Positions 52,155 through 61,417 of a stretch of 64,000 bases of DNA are shown piece by piece. Position numbers and translations under genes: made by a program. Origin of the DNA: Adineta steineri. Its lineage: Eukaryota; Rotifera; Eurotatoria; Adinetida; Adinetidae. The stretch is from positions 232,177-296,176 of the forward strand of contig CAJNOI010000024.1 of the NCBI GenBank assembly GCA_905250115.1, written 5' to 3'. The stretch's first letter is position 1; each line of letters starts with the position of its first letter. The notes beneath the pieces were generated by a model that searched no databases, was not told the DNA's origin, and saw nothing but the letters and a program-made list of their open reading frames with translations.

Positions 52155-53132
52155 TTACATATTTTGTTCTAAGTCTACAACAAACGCAAATGATTGTATC
52201 GTTACATCTTTCGTTGGGTGAAGATCAATAAAAACGCTTGTACCTACCGGTATAAGTCGTACATTAGAACTCGATAGAAATTCATATAAAGCTTTCAATT
52301 CATGTTTTTCATAGCCTGGATAATTAAATAATTCATCAAATAATAAAATTGTACCCGATACAAAACGACTTCCAAGAAGAAATAAAATATCTCTTGTACC
52401 ATCATAAATATCACAATCAATATGAACAAATGATACAGGAGTATGACATTGATATTGACGATCGAATAGAAGAAGTTGATCAGGTAAAGTATCAATAAAA
52501 AGACCTTTTACTAATATAGTATTATATGGCACTGAAATATTTGTTCCATTAGGTATATTAAATGCTCCATGACCATGTCCATTTCTCCAGTCAGTTGGTA
52601 ATCCAGTAAATGTATCAAAACCATAAACAGGTTGACTATTATTACCACAAAACATACGTTTCCAATCTGCAATATGCGTTAAACTATTACCACGAAATAC
52701 ACCAAATTCCATCCATAGACCATCACAAGATGGTCTTATCATGTCTTGAAATGGCGGATTACGAAAGATTGTTTCAAGTATACGAGTACCTCCAATTAAA
52801 CGACGAGACATTATTGCTGCACGAGTATTGTCTATGAATTCAGTAAAATTTGTAAAATTTTTTAATATATATGTTTTTCTCATAGAATCAGTTGTACTTC
52901 TATATAGACTTACAGTTGATTCCCTTTCAGTGACTAACTGTCTTAAATAATTACGCTCGTATTTGGTACCATCAGGTAGATAACACATATGTTTAGTGAA
53001 TGAAGTTGTTGGTATAGAAAAATTGGTTGTAATACTTGTTGGTGGTACTATAAGATATAATACTCCAATATTAATAATCAGTAAAATGAAGAAAGACAAT
53101 AAAAAGCTTTTATTTATTATACTTTGAATCAT
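52155..53132 (-). CDS. TylF/MycF-type O-methyltransferase, membrane-anchored
   Basis: A single exon encodes 325 residues. Residues 10-29 are a membrane anchor (LLSFFILLIINIGVLYLIV), followed by a Thr/Ser-rich stem with several N-glycosylation sequons, so the enzyme is probably a type II Golgi protein. The catalytic domain shows LWMEFGVFRGNSLTHIA (SAM site, about residue 140), VYGFDTFTGLPTDW, SFVHIDCDIYDGTRDILFLL with the metal-binding Asp residues, and GTILLFDELFNYPGYEKHE with the last acidic pair (DE in place of DD). This is the macrocin-O-methyltransferase (TylF/MycF) family, which methylates sugar hydroxyls with SAM and a divalent metal. The gene is intronless and bacterial-like apart from the anchor, which fits horizontal transfer followed by adaptation. 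Confidence 0.82.
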   Translation of the reverse strand: MIQSIINKSFLLSFFILLIINIGVLYLIVPPTSITTNFSIPTTSFTKHMCYLPDGTKYERNYLRQLVTERESTVSLYRSTTDSMRKTYILKNFTNFTEFIDNTRAAIMSRRLIGGTRILETIFRNPPFQDMIRPSCDGLWMEFGVFRGNSLTHIADWKRMFCGNNSQPVYGFDTFTGLPTDWRNGHGHGAFNIPNGTNISVPYNTILVKGLFIDTLPDQLLLFDRQYQCHTPVSFVHIDCDIYDGTRDILFLLGSRFVSGTILLFDELFNYPGYEKHELKALYEFLSSSNVRLIPVGTSVFIDLHPTKDVTIQSFAFVVDLEQNM

Positions 53133-53630
53133 TTAAATAATATTTTCATAAAAGTATGCCTGTATGTTGATAAATTTTGAATTCAGATTAATTAATTCGA
53201 ACTTTATAATATTTCTAAAAAAAAGTATCATTATTTAAGCATGAAGTGTTAATCGGAGGAGGAATGGAAAATATCTCAAAAGCAATAAGAATCTTTTTTT
53301 TTCTGTCTGATTTTTTCTTATTAATAGTAACGTGTTCGGCTTCGATGTCTTTTACTTAAACATTGTTTACCTTCTTTTTCTTTTGATCGACTGATTAATG
53401 TTATAACTCATAGGATAAAGAAAATAAATGTTTGTCTATCGTTTTCTTAGTTACATCAAAGAACGAAAAAAAAATGAACTGTCGTTCTTTTGCTTTCGAT
53501 TGAAGTGATTCTATTATAAACTGATTAGAAGACAAAGATATTTAGTTAAGCAATATCTAGACGTTGGTGTAAATGAAACATTTATTAGTAAAAATATCAA
53601 ACATGAATACATATTTTTATTTTGTCTAGT
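53133..53630. other. short intergenic spacer
   Basis: AT-rich sequence between the 5' end of the TylF-type gene and the 3' end of the GPCR gene. I see nothing more. Confidence 0.5.
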
Positions 53631-54734
53631 TTAATCTTGTATGTCATTTGGACGAGGAATTCTTACTGTTGTTCCTCCTATAGTTGTTAGAGGTAGTGGC
53701 GCTCGACGAAATATCCTCGTTCGAATGATTTGTATGAATTCTTTCCGAAAAATTTGTGATGATATAATAAAATTAGTAAATGTCAATGAAAATCCAAGAT
53801 AAATTAAAACATATGTCATATTACTAACAAATGTTTCCGTTGCAAGACGAAATGGTGATTTTATCGTATACAAAGTAATGGTTCGATAAACAAGATAACA
53901 TGGATTTGGTACATTGAGGATAAGGAAAAGACAAATTTGATTTGCTAACATTTTATGAAATTGTATATCTTTTTTTGTTATTTTTCCACTATTTCCAGTC
54001 GCTGGTTCAATTCGTTTTTTAGTCTGATGAATATTACGAACAGTTAATAATCCAAAAATAAACATTAAAACTAGAGGAAGAATTCCACTATCAATTGAAA
54101 TATAGATACTAAAAAAGATTGAATAAACTCCTGTTTGATATTGACAGGTACCAGTGTTAATATTATAGAAAATAATGACTTGAATATAAATAAGACACCA
54201 AAATATAACATTGACAATGATAAAACGAGAAGCAAGTTTTGGTGAACTCCATTGACGACGTAAAGCATCACGTGAACTAGCAAAATAACGATCAATTGTA
54301 GCCATAATAATATTATAACGAGGTATAGCTACTAAAATATAAAATAAATAGAAACGTATTTTACAAAACCAAAGATTAGTATTGATGATCTGAATTCCAT
54401 AGGCATATTGAAGCATTCGAGTGAGACAAGCAAAATTAAAAGTAAATAATTGTGAAAAACTTGATGCAAAAAAATACATAGCACAAGGACTCTTTCGATA
54501 AGTTGGTTGAGAAAAGACAATACAGGTTAAAATCGATCCAATATTTCCCATGATTATAATAAGAGCAAAAGCAATTTGTGAAATAATTTTGTTCAGAAAA
54601 TTAACAAGGTCTATCAATTGAGCTTCGTTATCTACGATACTGATGATAGTACTATTCATTGTTGTATTGACCATTTTATAAAATCTATAGAGAACTAGAA
54701 AAAAAATCAAATGGTCATGTATGTCTCGTGACAA
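53631..54734 (-). CDS. rhodopsin-class G-protein-coupled receptor
   Basis: A single exon of 367 residues from the first Met; the Met at 54674 (MVNTTMNSTIISIVDN) is a better start, since it gives a short extracellular tail with NTT and NST glycosylation sites directly before TM1, about 347 residues. Seven hydrophobic segments are seen. TM1 contains IIIMGNIGSILTCIVF; the conserved Cys before TM3 is in LWFCKIRF; the DRY motif after TM3 is ATIDRYFASS; TM6 contains LNVPNPCYLVYR; and TM7 has LGFSLTFTNFIISSQIF in place of NPxxY, followed by an amphipathic helix and basic tail. It belongs to the peptide-receptor-like class A proteins that are expanded and intronless in bdelloids. The ligand cannot be predicted. 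A telomere-like hairpin lies just upstream. Confidence 0.85.
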   Translation of the reverse strand: MSRDIHDHLIFFLVLYRFYKMVNTTMNSTIISIVDNEAQLIDLVNFLNKIISQIAFALIIIMGNIGSILTCIVFSQPTYRKSPCAMYFFASSFSQLFTFNFACLTRMLQYAYGIQIINTNLWFCKIRFYLFYILVAIPRYNIIMATIDRYFASSRDALRRQWSSPKLASRFIIVNVIFWCLIYIQVIIFYNINTGTCQYQTGVYSIFFSIYISIDSGILPLVLMFIFGLLTVRNIHQTKKRIEPATGNSGKITKKDIQFHKMLANQICLFLILNVPNPCYLVYRTITLYTIKSPFRLATETFVSNMTYVLIYLGFSLTFTNFIISSQIFRKEFIQIIRTRIFRRAPLPLTTIGGTTVRIPRPNDIQD

Positions 54735-57578
54735 ATTATAATATATATTTCATGTGTGGGGGGTGTGGATGAGATGACCACAGTAGTTTCGCTCATTTCT
54801 GCACCCACATCCTAGAGTTCAGAATGACGACGTGGTACGAAACGTAATTGTCCCTTTCTTTTTGAGTAGAATAAATATATTTGACTCAACAAAATTTTCT
54901 TATTATATTATATGTAAAAATAATTTAGTTAATTCAACCATATTTTTACAATTATCATATTTTGAATGACGATTTTCTCGAACTAAAAAGCTTTTATTCT
55001 TCTATAGTTCAATGATTTCTTTTTTTATAATGAAAAAAATTAATAATTTTCTCACTTGACGAAACAATTTGAGTTTCTAATTTATCATAATAAAGTCATT
55101 TATCTTCATGTATATGAATTATCCTGTTAAAACTAGATCTGACTTTTTCGTTCGATATTCCCTCATATATATGATCATATGGTATTTTTCTTTTTGTAGT
55201 CTTAGTGTGTCCTTCTTTTCTGTTCTTCTGACTTTTATTGAAATATGTGACGAACAAAAGGATATCACTTAAGTATTTTTCTTAGAATATATTGTATTAC
55301 AAGAGGTGGGAATAATCAAAGTAATCATTTCTTGTCCTATAGATACTTGCGTTTTCTTCTACAACTTACCGTGATAAGACTGTGACAATAATGCTCACAT
55401 TTTCAAAAATATATTCTAAATAAATAAGAAATGAGAGATATATAGTTTTATGTTTTTTTTTATTATTTTAATAAAAAAGCATTAAACGATGCATAAGATT
55501 ATAGAGATGCGTAGAATAGATAAAAATAAATTCTTTTTCTGTTGAGAAGTAAATGAATCAAAGAATATGTTGACCTATCTATTGAAGATAAATATAGTGT
55601 ACTTGTCATATAATAATCAGTGAAAAACACATAATTGATTTAATCAATTTATGTATCTGAACAACATACAGAAAATGAAAGAAATACTAAAAATTGTACA
55701 AATAATTTAGTTATTCGTGAAGGCAACCCTGTACGATATAACTCTAGTCATCATTTGAACTTATCGTTATATCCTTCCCTTATTTGAACCTTTAAGTATT
55801 ATCAAAATTTTTAAATGATATTCTTTGTATGATTGATTATAGATGTCAATAGAAGAACATCGCTTCTATTTATCTCATTAAATGTTAGGTTAATTGTTCG
55901 AATGTATTTGTTGCTAATCTTATGTTACAACAGTTGGTGAGAATCCACTGTACTTATGCCAAGTGACGCCTAAATCTATATAATAAGAAAATAAAATTTA
56001 TAATTTAACATTTTTTCAATAGAAAAAAGCGTAATAGTTTTCATTCTTTTTTTGTAGTACAATTTTATATACTTCAGTTTATGTTTTCTTTCAATTCTCT
56101 GTTGTTTCACTCACATATTCATTTTCATTGTACACGTTGCTACTGTTTATGTTATTCTATTCTATAAATATATGAAAAAAAATGCATCATGAAATCTTTG
56201 TAATTTTTTTGATTTCGTCAACTATTAACAAATAAAAATCGTCTCTGAATAGCATGTACAAAATATTTCAAATAGAAGAATACGAAACGCAGTTTAATCA
56301 ACATTAGAATGACATCATCCGATACAAATTTCTGAAAAGTAGTTACCGGTAAGTAGTTACTACAAAATTTAGACTATATAACACGGTCGACACATTTAAA
56401 ACTAAACTATCTAAGTAAATTTTAATATCTATATGCATTTTTTCTCTAGATTTGTATTTATCTGATTTATTTCTATTCAATAGTTCGTTAGGAACAATAG
56501 CTGTCATATCGAAAAATAACGACCATGAATTGATATCTTTGTACTTGAAAGTTAATTTATTTCTTTTTTTTTTTTTGAGTACATCTTCATTTTTCAATTA
56601 TAAATTTCCTATCTAATATTTTTATCAACTGCAATGACGAATTTTCATTCTGTTCTTTTTCGCTTTCCAAAGGAAGCATTTTCTAGTATGGGCATACAAT
56701 GTACTATTTTCTTTTGCTTTGAAATCAAATAAACAAAACGAGCAAGGACACCGATAGGTTTTTTTTATCTTTTGTCAAGGTATTTAAAAATAAGAGAAAC
56801 AATGCGAACGGAAGAAAGAAAGAAAAAAAGAAAATGTTGTGTGTCTCAATTGAATCAATTTTATTAGAGAGACATTTTTTAAAAGAATTTCGTTGTACTG
56901 AAATTCATGTCAATTTAAACAGATTGAATGCACTTTCGTTGAATGAATCACGTAATAGTTTCAATATTAGTCAACTTCTTTTTCTCTGAATAACATCACG
57001 AAGTAAAAGCGAATTTAATGAAAGGAAAAGAAACAAAAAAAACCGCTTGTTACTGTCTATATTCCAAACAATGTTTTTCAATCTCTCACATTAAAAACAA
57101 AGTAAAGTTTGTTTTATATTATATAGAGTAAAATGTATAACACGATATTTTTCAAAGGTGCAATAAAGACTAGTCAGAATATTCGAGAAATTTTTTAAGA
57201 GGATGATTGTATTTCATTTAATTAATAAGCATAGGAAATTTTTCATTATAATAAAACTAAGAAGGGTTTCGATTACGTGAATGAAAACGTACGATTCATT
57301 ATTTGTGTAGATTAATAAATCATTTTAATGTCAATCGATACATCATGCAGGTTCTAAAAATTAAATCAATTTCAAATTTAGTTTTTTTTTATCGATCATT
57401 ATCATCAGTAATGACATTAATATCATAAAAAATATATTACACATTTTTTCATTATAGAACCAATGAGATATCTCCTGTTCTAGACATTTTTATTGATTAG
57501 ATACTGATGATATCAGTATGCATTAATTAAATAATATTCTTACATTATTTAATTTAGATTATACTTATTTGATCTATT
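54735..57578. other. long divergent intergenic region
   Basis: 2.8 kb between the GPCR and sulfotransferase starts. It begins with a telomere-like hairpin (54754-54812, listed separately). The rest is AT-rich with homopolymer runs; the minus frame at 56343-56597 is Lys/Asn-rich and not convincing. Confidence 0.5.
54754..54812. repeat. telomere-like hairpin tract next to the GPCR start
   Basis: G-rich arm gtgtggggggtgtggat (54754-54770) and C-rich arm gcacccacatcc (54801-54812) can pair across a 30-nt loop. Same arrangement as at 8991, 11586 and 50292. Confidence 0.55.
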
Positions 57579-58867
57579 ATGGCACATATATTCATCAAGA
57601 AAAAAGCTTTGATTTTATCTCTCATATTTATTTTCACGGTACTTTCTCTTACAAGTTTTATCATATATATTCATATACAGTAAGTATATTATTTTGAATC
57701 TTTTGTCTGACTGAAATGCGGTCTTTTTTAAATATGTTAATTATTCTAAGTTAATGTAATATATTTATTTTTAGTTCTGGACATTCAAAAGTAAAAATAA
57801 GAAGAAATGTTGTCTTTAAATTATCTACTAAAGTTAAATCTGATAGACCAGTAAAATTATTAACAAAAAAGAATTGTAAACCACAACAGAATATTTTATT
57901 CCTAAAAACACATAAAACAGGTTCTTCAACTGTTCAAAATATTTTTCTTCGTTATGGAGATAACAACAATCTTACACTTGTAATACCAGAAAAAAGCAAT
58001 TATTTTGGTTATCCAAAGCATTTCAATCGTCGAATGTTACATTCAAAATATCGTCAGAACTCCAGTAAAATACAAAATAATATTTTTGCACATCATGCAA
58101 GATATCATTATAAAGAAATGAAATCAATTATGCCTCGTAATACTATTTTTATAACTATTCTTCGAGATCCTGTTGTTTTAATTGAATCACTTTTCTCATA
58201 TTATAATCTTAAAAAGACATATAATGAAACTTCATCAATTGGTTTTTTAAAGAATGCATTTTCAACTTCATTAAATATATCTGCTTATCATGCCACATCT
58301 AGTCAAAGATTCTTAGGAAGATTTGGACGCAATCAAATGTCATTCGATCTTGGTTTTAGTGTAGAAAATTTTGATAATTTAAAAATGATTCGAGAATTTA
58401 TTGAAGCTATTGATTCACAATTTCATTTCGTTATGATTGCTGATCGTATGGATGAATCATTAATTCTTCTTCAACATACTTTATGTTGGAAAATGGAAGA
58501 TGTAATTGTCTTTCGACATAATGCTAGACGTACGAGTGAATTTACTAGTTTACCCAAAGATTTACAAGAGAATATACGTATTTTTAGCATTGCTGATGTT
58601 CTTTTATACAATTATTTTTCGGACAAGTTAAATCGTCTAATAGAAAAATTTGGTAAAAGAAGAATGAAAATGGAAATAGCTGCTTTACAAAATGCAACAA
58701 AATCAATTTATCGCCAGTGCGTTCATAAAGAACCTTTCAAAGATATGATTGTATATTACAATAAAAATCAAACTATAGACAAAAAATGTCAAGATTTTGT
58801 TATTTCAGAATTATCTTACACTGATTTATTAAGAGAAGAACAAAACAAACGATATCGTTTTATTTAA
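57579..58867 (+). CDS. galactose-3-O-sulfotransferase-like enzyme
   Basis: Two exons (57579-57679, 57775-58867) give 397 residues. A cytosolic tail of nine residues precedes one membrane anchor (LILSLIFIFTVLSLTSFII), the type II Golgi topology of the family. The 5'-phosphosulfate site is ILFLKTHKTGSSTVQNIF (about residue 78), matching the KTHKTGSST hallmark of Gal3ST enzymes. The 3'-phosphate site is FITILRDPVVLIESLFSYY. Later blocks include SFDLGFS and FHFVMIADRMDESLILL. It would transfer sulfate from PAPS to the 3-hydroxyl of galactose on glycolipids or glycoproteins; the preferred acceptor (cerebroside or N/O-glycan) is not evident. It is about 43-54% of the usual architecture by motif order and of normal length for the family, with no broken motif. 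Confidence 0.88.
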
Positions 58868-59108
58868 AATTCATTTTATTAAGCCTTAAGATTAAGGTTA
58901 GAAATAAATGGCAAGTCATATATAATTAAATGTGTGATCTCTAATAATATACAAAAAGTAAAGCAAGATAAACTTATTCTGTAATCAAATTTATCAAGAA
59001 GTAATATAGTGGAATCCAAAATGTTGTGCACGAGATATACATAAACGACAATAATAGTAAAATAGATAGCTTGATAGTCAACATAATAAAGTCAAATAGA
59101 GAAAAAAC

Positions 59109-59491
59109 GTGCAGTGAAACGATAAATATATAAATATAATAAGAATTTTATATATGAAAACATAAAAAATACAATAAAATAAAATTTTCGACTTTGTCAA
59201 GTTATCTATTTTATTATTATTGACGTATTTATATGCAGTTATTCAAAACTTGAGTCTTATTATATGTATGTTATCAGTAGTATTAATGTTATTGGTAGTG
59301 TTGTGTTAGTATGATGATTATGATTAGCATTGTTATTTGATTTATTATTTGATGGTGTTTTGATGTATGTTTACTGATGATGACCGCTGTAACCATTCTT
59401 GACAAGATCGAAAATTCTATTGTTATTGTATTTTTCATGTTTTTATATATAAAATTCTTATTATATTTATATATTTATTGTTTCACTGTAC
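59109..59491. repeat. fold-back element with ~93-bp inverted arms
   Basis: The left arm (59109-59201, starting gtgcagtgaaacgataaata) and right arm (59398-59491, ending ttgtttcactgtac) are close inverted copies; for example ataaatataataagaatttt in the left arm is mirrored at 59450-59469. A 196-bp spacer without coding capacity separates them. Weaker similarity continues a few bases outward (tagagaaaaa). It is MITE-like; no certain target duplication was found. Confidence 0.75.
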
Positions 59492-60772
59492 TTTTCTCTC
59501 TATACATAAATGAATAATTATACTATCCGCTCAATTATAAATCGTAATTAATGCCTCCATCAAACATATGATTATATTACTAGTCATACAATTGTTTTTT
59601 TCATGCTTGGCTAATAATTTTGTTGTTATACTTATATTCTTGATAATAAAATATATATTTTATTGTTTCTGTTGTATCTTTATTCTTTGCCAAGTTATAT
59701 AATAGAAATGTCTGCGGTAGCGCGGCAGCCGCTGAGTTTTTGGAAAGTTTTTTTCTTTATTTTTATCGAAAAAATGTATAATGTTTGAGATTATGGTTTT
59801 ATGATGATTCAGATTAAAAGGAGTTTCCTTCTCTCAGCACATTGATATGACTATTGCGCATCGTCCAAACAATAGAAAAAGAAGTTTTATAGACTATATT
59901 ATCCATACCACTACAGCACCAATTTTTAAAAATGTCCGCATCGGAGTAGTGACTGATTTCTATTCGAGATTAATATTTAATGAAGAATTTGATGATGTAT
60001 ATTTTTGAATGTATTCAAGTTTTTTGTAATTTATCTGCACCTGAACAGTTCTACCATGAAAAAAGAAAAAAGTGAAATTTATATAACTCATAGAAATTCA
60101 AGAAAGCTAGAAACAAAAGAAATATGAATTATAACTGTTGTCACTAATAAAAATATTATCTGTCTCAAAAAAATAGCTGTTGTTGATTACCATTCACTGA
60201 GTAAATTTCTTATATGATAGTGAATACATGATAAAAAAACCGATAGGTTACGAAACTATCTTTCATATATCTAATACATTTAGAACATAAAATTAAGAAT
60301 CTAATGTATCACTCCATTTTTAAGAAAGATATTTTAAATTAGATCTACTCGAAATACAGAATTAATATTTCTGTTTTTATTAGGGATAAATAAAAAAAAT
60401 TACTTTATAATTGACTAAATTTGATGTAATTTAATCAGAAATTTTTTTTCTTCTTTGTCATGTATAGATGACACATACATCAGCAGTCATCCTATTCTGA
60501 ACGAAGACATTATATAATAAAACTTCTAGCGATTATTTTTCATGAAAATAACTGTAGATAATTTCAAATGCATTTAAATATAAATGTGACGATTTGTGAT
60601 AGAAGAAGTGTTAGTTCCGATAGTACTACACTTTATTATGTCTCTTCTTAAGAGAAATAAATCGTTTCGTTTTCATACAAATCATGCGTTTATATCTTCA
60701 TTCATCATAGATAATGAAGGAATATGAAAGGAAATATTATTAAGTACAAGGTATGATTTAATGACAAAAAAA

Positions 60773-60872
60773 NNNNNNNNNNNNNNNNNNNNNNNNNNNN
60801 NNNNNNNNNNNNNNNNNNNNNNNNNNNNNNNNNNNNNNNNNNNNNNNNNNNNNNNNNNNNNNNNNNNNNNNN
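60773..60872. other. assembly gap (100 N)
   Basis: One hundred N bases, probably a placeholder of unknown true length, in intergenic sequence flanked by poly-A and poly-T. Confidence 0.95.
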
Positions 60873-61417
60873 GATTTTTTTTCCGGATTCCTTGACATCA
60901 TCTTTATAAATATTGATGACTTTATTATTATAAAATCTAACAATTTCAGACGTATTAAATAAATAAAAAATATACTGTGTTATGAATGATAAATATTCTT
61001 TCAAATGAAATAATGAAGTGTAATTTATTAACATAAATAAATGAAGATAAGAACAATGATGATGTTAAAATTCTGTTTTACTTTCTTATTTTTATCATAT
61101 AATGACACACTCTGATGCTTTTATAAAAAAATTCATCATTTATTATAAAATTTTATTTATCTATGAATAAAAATATTAATCTTGTTTGAATATAAGAACG
61201 TGATGATGACATTGTCAGATTTTATTATTTATTAATCAATATATGATTTTTTCAGAAACCATTAACAGGAAACTCGTGATGTTACATATGATCACATCTG
61301 TCTGCATATGTCATGTTTCTACTATTTATTATATTTTTTTTATTACAATAACTATCTATTAGTTACATATAGATACCTCACAAATAGAAGATTATAACCA
61401 TTAGTAATAAAATACTT

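Larger units (their letters stand above)
58868..61417. other. intergenic region with fold-back element and gap
   Basis: Holds a large inverted repeat (59109-59491) and a 100-N gap (60773-60872), listed separately. A 15-mer shared with the 15679 element lies at 60483-60497. No gene is recognised; the minus frames near 60705-61034 run through the gap. Confidence 0.5.

Noticed and set aside
60705-61034. Minus-strand frame running through the 100-N gap
   Set aside because: Its length depends on the unknown bases; the readable parts are AT-rich and match nothing.
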